From the NCBI GenBank assembly GCA_034670065.1, contig JAXMOG010000003.1:310001-374000 (forward strand): DNA of 64,000 nucleotides, in the 5' to 3' direction. Made by a program: the position numbers and the translations under genes. The notes below the pieces were generated by a model that worked only from the letters and a program-made list of their open reading frames with translations, had not been told where the DNA came from and did no database searches. The DNA comes from Mesobacterium_A sp034670065 (GTDB lineage: Bacteria > Pseudomonadota > Alphaproteobacteria > Rhodobacterales > Rhodobacteraceae). Below, piece after piece: positions 1-8,597 of this stretch; positions within the stretch are counted from its first letter, which is position 1; every line of letters begins with the position of its first letter.

Positions 1-756
1 TTCTCCGACAATGGTGCCAACCAAGGCGGCGGCTATACCAATTTTCAATGAGGTGAACAGGTACGGCATCGACGCTGGCAAACGCAGCTTGAAGAAGCCC
101 TGCCCCTCGCTGGCGTTGTAGGTTCTTAACAAATCCAACTGCGAAGCGGATGGCGCGCGCAATCCTTTGACCATCCCCACCAAAACCGGGAAGTAACAAA
201 GATAAGCGGATATTATCGCCTTTGGTACGCCACGATCTTCGATCCCGACTTGACTGGACAAAACAATGATCATCGGCGCCAGCGCCACAATCGGCACGGT
301 CTGACTGATAATCGCCCACGGCATCAAACTCATATCCATGACGCGGGAATGCACAATGGCGATCGCCCCAATCATTCCTATCGCCGTGCCCAGCACGAAA
401 CCCCAGAACGTGGACTGCAACGTGATCCAGCCATGATAAATCAGTGACCGCTTCGACATTGCCCGCCCGCGCAGCGCCAGCTCTCCGGTGGATTTCCAGA
501 CTTCGCGTCCCACCTGCCCCGGTGTAGGCAGCCGTGGCCGGTCCAGCGCGTATCCTGCTGCGACATGATCAGGGTTATCCATCATCAATCGCCAGACACC
601 GACCTGTTGCCGGGCCAAGGGTGTTTCGGGCAAAACCTGTGCGCCGCCACGTTCGGCGACGTCTAGCGCGCTGCGAATGTTCATCGGGGCCACGGCCGCA
701 TACCAAAGCGCAACAATCGCCGCCAGAACCGTCAGGATCGGAAGAAGCGCTTTCAT
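1..756 (-). CDS. ABC transporter permease, partial (pyrimidine-locus transporter)
   Basis: Inner-membrane permease subunit of an ABC importer of the SsuC/TauC/RibX type. The reading frame opens with ATG at 756 (MKALLPILT...) and stays open to base 1, so 252 codons are visible and the C-terminus lies outside the window. The first membrane segment covers about residues 4-20. A polar stretch of about 90 residues follows, then the binding-protein-dependent transport domain (from about residue 110, LQSTFWGFVLGTAIGM) with further hydrophobic segments. It lies 66 bases downstream of the ATPase gene on the same strand. The catabolic genes upstream suggest the substrate is a pyrimidine, a hydantoin-like compound or a related precursor, but this is inference from context. 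The substrate-binding protein is not in the window. Confidence 0.85.
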   Translation of the reverse strand, partial: MKALLPILTVLAAIVALWYAAVAPMNIRSALDVAERGGAQVLPETPLARQQVGVWRLMMDNPDHVAAGYALDRPRLPTPGQVGREVWKSTGELALRGRAMSKRSLIYHGWITLQSTFWGFVLGTAIGMIGAIAIVHSRVMDMSLMPWAIISQTVPIVALAPMIIVLSSQVGIEDRGVPKAIISAYLCYFPVLVGMVKGLRAPSASQLDLLRTYNASEGQGFFKLRLPASMPYLFTSLKIGIAAALVGTIVGE

Positions 757-822
757 ACCTCACGCCCCCCTGCGTGGTTTTTGCCCGCTGAATGGCTCCA
801 AACCCGGTGATGAAAGTACAGA

Positions 823-1602
823 TCAGTCATCATAGGCGTGCCCCGCCCGCAATCCTTCACGCACCCGATGGGCAATGGCCAGAAATTCTGGCGTGTCCCG
901 TATTTCTAACGGGCGCTCCGCAGGCAACGTGCTGTCGATCACATCGGTGATCCGGCCCGGTCGGGGCGACATCACAACAATCTTCGTCGATAAATACACC
1001 GCTTCGGGAATGGAGTGTGTCACGAACCCAATGGTTTTTTTGGTCCGCGCCCATAGCGCAAGCAGCTGTTCGTTCAGGTGATCGCGCACAATTTCATCCA
1101 GCGCGCCGAACGGTTCATCCATCAGCAGGATATCGGCATCAAATGCCAAAGCCCGCGCGATGCTGGCCCGCTGTTGCATCCCGCCGGACAACTGCCATGG
1201 GTACTTTTTGCCAAACCCGCTCAGGTCCACCAGTTCCAACACACGGGCGATCCGCTCTTCCTGATCGGCTTTGGAAAACCCCATGATTTCCAACGGCAGT
1301 GCAATATTGCGCGCAATGGTCCGCCACGGGTACAACCCCGCCGCCTGGAACACATACCCATAAGCACGGGCTTTGCGGGCCTCATCCGGGCTCATTCCGT
1401 TCACGGTCAAGGTGCCGCCGGTGGGCGTTTCCAACGCGGCAACGCACCGCAAAATAGTGGTTTTGCCACAGCCCGAGGGACCGATGAAGCTGACGAACTC
1501 CCCCTTGCCAATCTCCAAGTCTACGCCTTTCAGCGCATGCACCGGGCCATCATTTGTTTCAAATGTCAGGTCTAGGTTCTTGGCTGAGATTACGCTTGGC
1601 AC
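823..1602 (-). CDS. ABC transporter ATP-binding protein (SsuB/TauB/RibY-like)
   Basis: Cytoplasmic ATPase of the importer whose permease follows. Walker A GPSGCGKTT is at about residues 41-49, signature LSGGMQQR and Walker B ILLMDEPFGALDE follow, and the switch histidine is in FVTHSIPEA. Length is 259 residues from a GTG at 1602 preceded by a G-rich Shine-Dalgarno-like run. The frame can be extended to a TTG at 1644, but that codon has no visible ribosome binding site and the extra residues are not typical of the family. It sits between dihydropyrimidinase and the permease, all in one direction, so the transporter is probably co-transcribed with the pyrimidine catabolic genes. The family also includes nitrate, sulfonate, taurine and thiamine/riboflavin precursor importers, so the substrate is not fixed by sequence. 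Confidence 0.9.
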   Translation of the reverse strand: MPSVISAKNLDLTFETNDGPVHALKGVDLEIGKGEFVSFIGPSGCGKTTILRCVAALETPTGGTLTVNGMSPDEARKARAYGYVFQAAGLYPWRTIARNIALPLEIMGFSKADQEERIARVLELVDLSGFGKKYPWQLSGGMQQRASIARALAFDADILLMDEPFGALDEIVRDHLNEQLLALWARTKKTIGFVTHSIPEAVYLSTKIVVMSPRPGRITDVIDSTLPAERPLEIRDTPEFLAIAHRVREGLRAGHAYDD

Positions 1603-1705
1603 AACCGCCCCCCAGACAGAACTGTTGACGGCAGATTGCCACAAGGGGAACGCGACAGACGGCTGAAAGCTGCCAAGGGATTTCCCATTTTTGCAGGATC
1701 GCGCA

Positions 1706-3160
1706 TCATACCCCCGTCGCAGGAATGCCCGTCCGCTCCACCGGTCGTGGTGCGGTTAGTTCTTTCCATTTCGACAGGGCCGTATTGACCGTGGCGTTTG
1801 GTTCGCGCTTTACGAATTCGCCGTGGCCTTCTTGTGTGCGGATCTCTCCGTCATGTACGGCCACCTGACCACGGGTCAGCGTGAAGCGCGGCAAGCCCTT
1901 AACAGCTTTGCCTTCGAACACGTTGTAATCAATCGAAGATTGCTGACTTCCTGCGCTGATCGTTTTCTCTTTTTCCGGGTCCCAGACCACCAAATCGGCA
2001 TCAGCCCCCACCAGAACGGCACCCTTTTTCGGGTAACAATTCAGGATTTTAGCAATGTTTGTTGACGTAACCGCAACAAACTCATTCATCGTCAACCGAC
2101 CAGTCCCCACACCGTAGGTCCACAGCATCGGCATCCGGTCTTCCAGCCCGCCGGTGCCATTGGGGATTTTAGAAAAGTCACCAACGCCATAGCGTTTTTG
2201 CTCTGTCGTGAAGGCACAGTGATCGGTCGCAACGCATGACAAAGTGCCAGATTGCAGACCGGCCCACAGGCTGTCTTGGTGTTTCTTATCCCGGAACGGG
2301 GGCGACATAACACGGCGAGCGGCATGATCCCAATCCGCGTTGAAGTATTCGCTTTCATCCAGCGTCAGGTGCTGGATCAACGGCTCGCCCCACACCCGCT
2401 TGCCCGCAAGCTTGGCACGCCGGATCGCCTCATGCGCCTCCTCACAAGAAGTGTGCACAACATACAGCGGTACGCCCGCCATATCGGCAATCATGATCGC
2501 ACGGTTGGTCGCCTCGCCCTCAACCTGAGTCGGTCGGGAATAGGCATGGGCTTCGGGGCCTGTATTGCCCTCGGCCAGCAATTTGGCCGTCAACTCGGCC
2601 ACAACATCCCCGTTTTCCGCATGCACAAGCGCCGTCGCGCCCAGTTCCGACAAGCGTTTGAAGCTGGAATACATTTCGTCGTCATTCACCATCAGCGCTC
2701 CCTTGTAGGCCATAAAGTGCTTGAAGGTGTTGATGCCGCGGTCCTTCACCACGGTTTCCATTTCGTTAAAAACTTGCTCGCCCCACCAGGTGACGGCCAT
2801 GTGGAAGGAATAATCGCAATTGGCACGGGTGGATTTGTTGTCCCACATTTGCAGCGCGTCCATCAGACCCTGCCCCGGACTAGGCAACGCAAAGTCAACC
2901 ACCATGGTGGTGCCGCCAGACAATGCAGCACGTGTTCCGCTTTCAAAATCGTCAGAGCTGTAGGTGCCCATGAACGGCATTTCCAAATGCGTATGCGGAT
3001 CAATCCCGCCCGGCATCACATAACAGCCGGTGGCATCCAAGGTTTCATCCCCTGTCAGCCCAGAACCGATCTGGATGATCTGGCCGCCTTCTATCAGCAC
3101 ATCCGCCTTATACGTCAGATCGGCTGTAACAATCGTTCCGTTCTTAATCACTGTTGTCAT
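1706..3160 (-). CDS. hydA: dihydropyrimidinase (D-hydantoinase family)
   Basis: Second step of reductive pyrimidine breakdown: hydrolysis of dihydrouracil or dihydrothymine to N-carbamoyl-beta-alanine or its methyl form. It is a 484-residue cyclic amidohydrolase, the usual family length. The metal-binding HxH is at residues 56 and 58 (GGIDPHTHLEMPF), the lysine expected to be carbamylated is K153 (FMAYKGALM), and further ligands are near HAENGD (about 180), VVHTSCEEA and CVATDHCAF. The ATG start follows a purine-rich stretch. It lies 76 bases downstream of the M20 hydrolase gene, which supplies the next enzyme of the pathway. Hydantoinases acting on other substrates share these motifs, but the nearby PreA/PreT genes support dihydropyrimidine. 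Confidence 0.93.
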   Translation of the reverse strand: MTTVIKNGTIVTADLTYKADVLIEGGQIIQIGSGLTGDETLDATGCYVMPGGIDPHTHLEMPFMGTYSSDDFESGTRAALSGGTTMVVDFALPSPGQGLMDALQMWDNKSTRANCDYSFHMAVTWWGEQVFNEMETVVKDRGINTFKHFMAYKGALMVNDDEMYSSFKRLSELGATALVHAENGDVVAELTAKLLAEGNTGPEAHAYSRPTQVEGEATNRAIMIADMAGVPLYVVHTSCEEAHEAIRRAKLAGKRVWGEPLIQHLTLDESEYFNADWDHAARRVMSPPFRDKKHQDSLWAGLQSGTLSCVATDHCAFTTEQKRYGVGDFSKIPNGTGGLEDRMPMLWTYGVGTGRLTMNEFVAVTSTNIAKILNCYPKKGAVLVGADADLVVWDPEKEKTISAGSQQSSIDYNVFEGKAVKGLPRFTLTRGQVAVHDGEIRTQEGHGEFVKREPNATVNTALSKWKELTAPRPVERTGIPATGV

Positions 3161-3236
3161 GACATCTGCCTCCCGAAGGCGAACTGTTCTTTGATAGTGT
3201 TGGGACGTCAGGCCCAGCGCGGTGCCGGGCGCAACG

Positions 3237-4487
3237 TCAACTTACGATAACGGCCGTTTCCAAAACTGCATGGCACAGTACATCTGTGCCTGCGGTGGCC
3301 CATTCTTTTGAGATTTCCTCGGCCTCATTGTGGCTCAACCCGTCAACGCACGGGCACATAACCATGGCCGTTGGCGCAACATCATTGATCCAGCACGCGT
3401 CGTGACCGGCCCCGGAAACGATATCTTTGTGACTATAGCCCAACCGCTCTGCTGCATCGCGGATTGCGGTCACGCAACCTTCGTTAAAGGCGGGTGGATC
3501 GAATTGACCCACGATTTCTGCGCTAAAGCCAACGCCAATATCCTCACACAGCTTTGGCGCGCGCTCCATCAATTCAGCAACCATTTCATTCAGCTTGTCC
3601 AAAACATGGGTGCGCATGTCGACGGTGAACACAACCTTGCCCGGAATAATGTTGCGCGAGTTCGGGTAAACATCGATATGCCCAATCGCGCCCACGGCAT
3701 TGGGCTGGTTCTTCATCGCGATTTCATGCACCAGCTCTGTGATCAGCGCCAAACCGCGACCCGCGTTTTTGCGCATCGCCATCGGGGTTGAACCTGTGTG
3801 GCTTTCTTTGCCCGTCACCGTACATTCGATCCAGCGCAAGCCCTGACCATGGGTGACAACGCCGATATCCTTGCCTTCGGCCTCCAGAATCGGGCCCTGT
3901 TCGATATGCAGCTCGAAAAAGGCGTGCATTTTGCGCGCACCGACCTTTTCGTCACCCTTCCAACCGATCCGCTCCAGCTCATCGCCAAAGCGTTTGCCCT
4001 CAGCATCGGTGCGATCATACGCCCATTGCTGATCATGAACCCCTGCAAAAACCCCCGAGGCCAGCATCGCGGGGGCAAACCGGGTGCCCTCTTCATTGGT
4101 CCAGTTCGTCACGACAATCGGGTGTTTGGTTTTGATGTTCAAATCATTCAGCGTACGGATAACTTCCAGCGCGCCCAGCACCCCCAAAACACCATCGTAT
4201 TTTCCGCCAGTCGGCTGGGTGTCCAGGTGGCTTCCCACATAGACCGGCAACGCATCGGGATCCGTGCCTTCGCGACGGGCGAACATATTGCCCATCTCAT
4301 CCACGCCCATCGTGCACCCGGCGGCTTCGCACCAGCTTTGAAACAGGGCGCGCCCTTCGGCATCTTCGTCGGTAAGAGTTTGGCGGTTGTTTCCGCCAGC
4401 AATGCCCGGCCCGATCTTGGCCATTTCCATCAAGCTATCCCACAAACGGTCTGCATTGATGCGAAGGTTGGCGGCGGGTGCGCTCAT
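3237..4487 (-). CDS. Zn-dependent M20 amidohydrolase, probable beta-ureidopropionase
   Basis: Probable third step of the pathway: hydrolysis of N-carbamoyl-beta-alanine to beta-alanine, CO2 and ammonia. It is a 416-residue M20-family hydrolase of the allantoate/N-carbamoyl-amino-acid amidohydrolase group. The expected metal ligands are visible: H87 in GSHLDTQ, D98 in KYDGVLGV, E132/E133 in TNEEGTRF, H194 in HIEQGP and the late histidine in GAGHDACW. A Shine-Dalgarno AGGAG lies just before the ATG. It is the first gene of the minus-strand unit hydrolase-dihydropyrimidinase-ATPase-permease, and a RutR-like palindrome lies about 70 bases upstream. Allantoate or L-carbamoylase activity cannot be excluded by motif, but the pathway context favours beta-ureidopropionase. 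Confidence 0.9.
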   Translation of the reverse strand: MSAPAANLRINADRLWDSLMEMAKIGPGIAGGNNRQTLTDEDAEGRALFQSWCEAAGCTMGVDEMGNMFARREGTDPDALPVYVGSHLDTQPTGGKYDGVLGVLGALEVIRTLNDLNIKTKHPIVVTNWTNEEGTRFAPAMLASGVFAGVHDQQWAYDRTDAEGKRFGDELERIGWKGDEKVGARKMHAFFELHIEQGPILEAEGKDIGVVTHGQGLRWIECTVTGKESHTGSTPMAMRKNAGRGLALITELVHEIAMKNQPNAVGAIGHIDVYPNSRNIIPGKVVFTVDMRTHVLDKLNEMVAELMERAPKLCEDIGVGFSAEIVGQFDPPAFNEGCVTAIRDAAERLGYSHKDIVSGAGHDACWINDVAPTAMVMCPCVDGLSHNEAEEISKEWATAGTDVLCHAVLETAVIVS

Positions 4488-4557
4488 AGCGGGCTCCTTT
4501 GGCTGACTTCCCCGACGCGCCTATGACAGCTTAAACGAGTCTGGGATAATTCCGTAT

Positions 4558-4573
4558 TTGACCAATCGGTCAA
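4558..4573. promoter_or_regulatory. RutR-like operator palindrome
   Basis: TTGACCAATCGGTCAA lies between the divergent hydrolase and tetR genes. The known RutR consensus of E. coli is TTGACCA-NN-TGGTCAA, and this site differs from it at one defined position. On the minus strand its TTGACC could also serve as a -35 element for the catabolic unit, which would suit repression by a TetR protein. The neighbouring regulator is itself RutR-like. Confidence 0.72.
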
Positions 4574-4705
4574 AGACACGCTAGCAGTTAGACGTTACCA
4601 GTCAAGCATCACGCCACAAACGTTGGCAATAGATCATAATTTTGGCATTTTCGGCCGTGATAAAACGCGAAAATGACCCTGAAATAAGCAAGTGCAGAGA
4701 CCACC

Positions 4706-5308
4706 ATGCCGGAAATGACACGAATCCAACGACGCAATCGCGATGTGATCCTTGGAGCAGGGCTAAAGGTGTTTTCTCAATACGGTTTTCGCGGTGCAAC
4801 TTTGGACCAGATCGCGACCGAAGCCGGGCTTTCAAAGCCGAATATGCTGTATTATTTCAAATCCAAGGAAGCCATCCACAACGCTTTGCTGGAAGGGCTT
4901 TTGGACACCTGGCTGAACCCGCTGCGGGCGTTGGATCCGGCAGGGGATCCGTTGGAAGAGATCCTGTCCTACGTTCACCGAAAAATTGAAATGAGCCGCG
5001 ACTTTCCCGAAGAATCCCGGCTATTCGCGAATGAAATTGTGCATGGCGCACCGCGCATCCACGACGCGCTGTCTGGTGAGCTGAAAACACTGGTTGATGA
5101 AAAGGCCAAGGTCATTTCCGGCTGGGCCGAACAGGGATTGATACAGCCGGTCGATGCCCACCACCTGATTTTTTCGATCTGGGCGCTCACCCAGCACTAC
5201 GCCGATTTCGACGTTCAGGTCCGCGCTGTTTTGGATGGAAAAGACCCGTACGAGGATGCCTCGGCCTGGGTCGATACAGTGTTCCGGCGGGTCCTGACCA
5301 AGGACTGA
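4706..5308 (+). CDS. TetR-family regulator, RutR-like
   Basis: Likely pyrimidine-responsive repressor. It has 200 residues, the usual TetR length. The N-terminal helix-turn-helix (about residues 8-55) contains TLDQIATEAGLSKPNMLYYF, followed by an all-helical ligand domain with SIWALTQHYADFD near residue 155-167, as in the E. coli RutR type, which responds to uracil and thymine. It is divergent from the hydrolase/dihydropyrimidinase unit and convergent with preA. The RutR-like palindromes at 4558 and 8051 would let it control both catabolic units. The assignment to the RutR subgroup comes from sequence resemblance and location; the effector is inferred. Confidence 0.85.
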   Translation: MPEMTRIQRRNRDVILGAGLKVFSQYGFRGATLDQIATEAGLSKPNMLYYFKSKEAIHNALLEGLLDTWLNPLRALDPAGDPLEEILSYVHRKIEMSRDFPEESRLFANEIVHGAPRIHDALSGELKTLVDEKAKVISGWAEQGLIQPVDAHHLIFSIWALTQHYADFDVQVRAVLDGKDPYEDASAWVDTVFRRVLTKD

Positions 5309-5320
5309 CCCGCCGCTATA
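5286..5320 (+). terminator. probable terminator overlapping the tetR stop codon
   Basis: A perfect 8-bp stem, GGCGGGTC (5286-5293) and GACCCGCC (5307-5314), encloses the stop codon and is followed by the start of a short T-rich run (GCTATAGTTTT). Confidence 0.5.
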
Positions 5321-5332
5321 GTTTTGTGCCCA

Positions 5333-5355
5333 GCGCCCGTTGCGGGCAACGGCGC
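5333..5355. terminator. hairpin between convergent tetR and preA
   Basis: GCGCCCGTTGC (5333-5343) can pair with GCAACGGCGC (5346-5355) with one bulged base. It lies in the 57-base gap between the two convergent stop codons. There is no clear T-run, so it may be a transcription barrier shared by both strands or only an RNA-stabilising hairpin. Confidence 0.4.
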
Positions 5356-5365
5356 ATGCCTGCCC

Positions 5366-6670
5366 CTATTCAGCCGCCTGGAACGACGGATTGTTCGGGT
5401 GCATGGTCCAGTTGGCATATTCGTCAGATACGGTTTTGCCGGTACGCGGATCCACGGTGCCTTCTGCCAGCCGCTCCATCGAGATGCAGTTTTCAACCGG
5501 ACACACATCAACACACAGGTTGCAGGCCACGCATTCGGCGTCATTCACCTCAAACACGCGATCTTCATGCATCCAAATGGCCTGGTGGCTGGTGTCTTCA
5601 CAGGCTGCATAGCACCGACCACATTTGATGCAGGCATCCTGATCGATCTTGGCCTTCGCAACGTAGTTCAGGTTCAAGAACTGCCAATCAGTCACGTTTG
5701 GCACAGCACGCCCGACAAAATCACTGGTGCTGGTGTAACCCTTCTCGTCCATCCACTGGGACAATCCACGCTTCATCTCTTCGACGACCTTGAAGCCATA
5801 GGTCATGGCCGCCGTGCAAACCTGAACATTCCCCGCGCCCAGCGACATGAATTCTGCCGCATCGCGCCATGTGGTGACACCACCGATGGCCGAAATGGGC
5901 AAACCGCGTGTTTCCTGATCACGGGCGATTTCTGCCACCATGTTCATCGCAATCGGCTTGACGGCCGGTCCGCAATAGCCACCGTGGCTGCCCTTGCCGT
6001 CAATGCTGGGCTCTGGGCTGAAAGTGTCCAGATTAACCGAGGTGATGGAGCTGACAGTATTGATCAAGCTCACTGCATCCGCACCACCATTCAGCGCTGC
6101 ACGTGCGGGAAACCGGATATCGGTGATATTTGGCGTCAGTTTCACAATCACGGGCTTGTCGTAATTCTCTTTGCACCAGCGCGTGACCATTTCGATGTAT
6201 TCAGGCACCTGCCCAACAGCGGCGCCCATGCCGCGTTCGCTCATCCCATGCGGGCAACCGAAATTCAGTTCGATGCCGTCGGCACCAGTTTCGGCTACCC
6301 GCGGGAGGATGGCTTTCCATGACGCCTCGTCACAAGGCACCATGATCGAGACAATTAGCGCACGATCCGGATAATCCGCTTTGACACGCGCGATCTCTTC
6401 CAGATTGGTTTCCAATGGCCGATCTGTGATCAACTCGATGTTGTTCAGACCCAACAAGCGACGGTCCGCACCATAGATCGCGCCATATCGAGGGCCGTTA
6501 ACGTTAACAACGGGTGGACCCGCCTCGCCCAGAGTTTTCCAAACCACGCCGCCCCAGCCGGCCTCATATGCGCGGCGAACATTGTATTCTTTGTCAGTGG
6601 GTGGCGCAGAGGCCAACCAGAATGGATTTGGGCTTTTGATGCCCAGAAAGTTTGTCGTCAGATCAGCCAT
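5366..6670 (-). CDS. preA: NAD-dependent dihydropyrimidine dehydrogenase subunit PreA
   Basis: Catalytic subunit of the first step of reductive pyrimidine degradation, reducing uracil or thymine to the 5,6-dihydro form with electrons passed from PreT. It has 434 residues. An FMN-binding dihydroorotate dehydrogenase-like barrel covers about residues 5-320 (LNFGCPHGMSERGMGAAVGQ holds the substrate-loop cysteine region). Two C-terminal 4Fe-4S motifs follow, CIKCGRCYAAC and CVACNLCVDVCP. The start is ATG 6670 with GGAGG upstream; a longer frame to 6766 runs into preT and lacks family similarity. It begins 25 bases after the preT stop, so the two subunits are co-transcribed. Confidence 0.95.
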   Translation of the reverse strand: MADLTTNFLGIKSPNPFWLASAPPTDKEYNVRRAYEAGWGGVVWKTLGEAGPPVVNVNGPRYGAIYGADRRLLGLNNIELITDRPLETNLEEIARVKADYPDRALIVSIMVPCDEASWKAILPRVAETGADGIELNFGCPHGMSERGMGAAVGQVPEYIEMVTRWCKENYDKPVIVKLTPNITDIRFPARAALNGGADAVSLINTVSSITSVNLDTFSPEPSIDGKGSHGGYCGPAVKPIAMNMVAEIARDQETRGLPISAIGGVTTWRDAAEFMSLGAGNVQVCTAAMTYGFKVVEEMKRGLSQWMDEKGYTSTSDFVGRAVPNVTDWQFLNLNYVAKAKIDQDACIKCGRCYAACEDTSHQAIWMHEDRVFEVNDAECVACNLCVDVCPVENCISMERLAEGTVDPRTGKTVSDEYANWTMHPNNPSFQAAE

Positions 6671-6695
6671 TTCGCGTGCCTCCGTCGGTCGGGAA

Positions 6696-8003
6696 TTACC
6701 CCGCCGCCCCCAACAATACCTTGTGAATATCTTCTGCCGCATCCCGGCCTTCGGCCACTGCGACAACGGTCAAATCCTGGCCCTCGGTGCAATCGCCCCC
6801 GGCCCAGACTTTTGGGTTGGACGTACGCAAGCCATTTTCAACAAAAAGCTTTTTGCCATCCAGCGCCAGCCCATCAGGCGGGTTTTCCATCGATTGCCCG
6901 ATCGCCACGTGCACCTGATCTGCGGGCAACACCAGTGTTTCATCCGATCCTGTTTGGGTGAACTCAACAGAGCTGACGTGCCCATCCCCAATGGCGGCTT
7001 TCGGGCTGGCGTTAAACACCAATCGCACCCCTTTTGACGTGGCCAAATCCTGCTCAAACTGGCTGGCAGGAATCTGATCCGGCCCCTTGCGATACACAAG
7101 GGTTACGGTGTCTGCGCCCAGCAGTTTGGATTGCACAGCCGCATCCACCGCCGTCATACCACCGCCGATCACCACTACATTGCGCCCAACGGACACAGAG
7201 CTAAGGTCTTCGGCCTGCCGCAGGTCCGCAATGAAATCGACCGCCGATCCAACACCCGGCATATCAAACCCGGCCAACGCATTGGCTGACGGCAACCCAA
7301 TCCCAAGGAACACCGCATCATAGGCGCCTTCCAAGTCTGACAACGAAACATCCGCGCCCAAGGCGGTGCCGTAGCGGATTTCGATGCCGCCGATCTGCAA
7401 CAGCCAATCGACCTCGGCCTGTGCAAAACCATCTACGGTTTTGTAACTGGCAATTCCAAATTCGTTCAAACCACCAGGCTTTTGCCGCGCCTCGTAGATC
7501 ACGACATCATGCCCCTTCATCGCCAGACGATGAGCACAAGACAAACCCGCAGGCCCGGCGCCAACCACCGCCACGCGCTTGCCAGTTGCTGCGGCCCTCT
7601 CAAACGGATGTGTGCCAGCGGACATCATGCTGTCCGTCGCAAATCGCTGCAAACGGCCAATATCCACAGGCTTGCCTTCGGCCGCCTCGCGCACACAAAC
7701 TTCTTCGCATAGCGTTTCAGTCGGGCAAACGCGGGCGCACATTCCGCCCAAAATGTTTTGTTCGAAAATTGTTTGGGCAGCAGCTTCCGGCTGCCCTGTC
7801 GCAATCTGGCGAATAAACAACGGTATATCGATGTCCGTCGGACAGGCGACTGTGCATGGCGCATCGTGGCAGAAGTAACAACGATCTGCTGCTACTGCGG
7901 CCTCATGCCCATCGTAAGGTGCATGTAAGTCCGAAAAATTCTGGACCAATGTCTCGGCGCTTAGGCGCCCAGCGGCAATGCCGGGGGTCAAAGGGCTGGT
8001 CAT
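6696..8003 (-). CDS. preT: NAD-dependent dihydropyrimidine dehydrogenase subunit PreT
   Basis: Electron-input subunit that oxidises NAD(P)H and delivers electrons through FAD and Fe-S clusters to PreA. It has 435 residues and resembles the glutamate synthase small subunit. Two N-terminal Fe-S cysteine groups are seen (CYFCHDAPCTVACP at about 42-55 and CARVCPTETLCEEVC at about 92-106). An FAD-binding GxGxxG (VAVVGAGPAGLSCAHRL) lies near residue 144 and an NAD(P)-binding GGGMTAVDAA near 277. It is the first gene of the preT-preA unit. A second RutR-like palindrome sits 48 bases upstream of its ATG. Confidence 0.94.
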   Translation of the reverse strand: MTSPLTPGIAAGRLSAETLVQNFSDLHAPYDGHEAAVAADRCYFCHDAPCTVACPTDIDIPLFIRQIATGQPEAAAQTIFEQNILGGMCARVCPTETLCEEVCVREAAEGKPVDIGRLQRFATDSMMSAGTHPFERAAATGKRVAVVGAGPAGLSCAHRLAMKGHDVVIYEARQKPGGLNEFGIASYKTVDGFAQAEVDWLLQIGGIEIRYGTALGADVSLSDLEGAYDAVFLGIGLPSANALAGFDMPGVGSAVDFIADLRQAEDLSSVSVGRNVVVIGGGMTAVDAAVQSKLLGADTVTLVYRKGPDQIPASQFEQDLATSKGVRLVFNASPKAAIGDGHVSSVEFTQTGSDETLVLPADQVHVAIGQSMENPPDGLALDGKKLFVENGLRTSNPKVWAGGDCTEGQDLTVVAVAEGRDAAEDIHKVLLGAAG

Positions 8004-8050
8004 GGCGGCTCCCTGTTATCTTATGGGAACAGCCTGCCACAATCTGATTT

Positions 8051-8066
8051 TTTATCAAATGGTAAA
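8051..8066. promoter_or_regulatory. second RutR-like operator upstream of preT
   Basis: TTTATCAAATGGTAAA matches 11 of the 14 defined positions of TTGACCA-NN-TGGTCAA and keeps the same two-fold symmetry and spacing. It lies in the AT-rich leader of preT. The match is weaker than at 4558, so it is a candidate only. Confidence 0.5.
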
Positions 8067-8117
8067 TTTTTAAAACACACGAGTTTTCTGGGCGGCGCTC
8101 AATTTTTTGGCAACCGC

Positions 8118-8540
8118 CTACCGTGCAGGAGGGATCGAATACGTCAAAGACGCCCGTGCAACAGGCTCTTTCATGCCTTCCGAATAGATCATGACATCCG
8201 ATACGCTCAGCGCGCGCCCCAGCTTCAGCAGCCGCGCATGCGCCAGCAAATCAACACCCGCCACCGGTTTGCGCATAAAATCAATCGAGCAATTCGTGGT
8301 CACAGCCAGCGCCTCGCGGCCGACATGGGACATGGTAACGACATATGCCGACACGTCGGCCAAGGAAAACATCGCAGGCCCCGACACCGTACCGCCAGGC
8401 CGCAAATGCCTTTCATCAGAATGCAATCGCATGATCAGCCCGTCTTCATCCAAACGGTCAATTCCAAACATGCCTTTGACCTGTGGGAATACCTCATCCA
8501 GAAATGCTTCCATTTCCGTTGCGTTCAGTTTCAGTGCCAT
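8118..8540 (-). CDS. PaaI-like hotdog-fold thioesterase
   Basis: Probable acyl-CoA thioesterase. It has 140 residues with the hotdog pattern: a substrate-loop region with RHLRPGGTVSGPAMFSLAD (about 45-63), a central helix and later strands (CSIDFMRKP, LLAHARLLKLGR). The start has a strong GGGAGGGA upstream. It is divergent from the enoyl-CoA hydratase-like gene, with 57 bases between the starts, which suggests joint use in acyl-CoA metabolism. The substrate is unknown. Confidence 0.83.
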   Translation of the reverse strand: MALKLNATEMEAFLDEVFPQVKGMFGIDRLDEDGLIMRLHSDERHLRPGGTVSGPAMFSLADVSAYVVTMSHVGREALAVTTNCSIDFMRKPVAGVDLLAHARLLKLGRALSVSDVMIYSEGMKEPVARASLTYSIPPAR

Positions 8541-8597
8541 ACTTCCCTCCCTCTTCGCTCGCCGCTAAGCTGACTAACAAATGTTTGGGAGGACAAG

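Noticed and set aside
823..1644. TTG start at 1644 for the ABC ATPase
   Set aside because: No ribosome binding site upstream, and 14 extra residues not typical of the family; the GTG at 1602 is better placed.
2252..3250. 332-codon open frame on the plus strand
   Set aside because: Antisense to dihydropyrimidinase.
5324..6322. 332-codon open frame on the plus strand
   Set aside because: Antisense to preA, whose Fe-S and barrel motifs are complete. High GC content gives long antisense frames.
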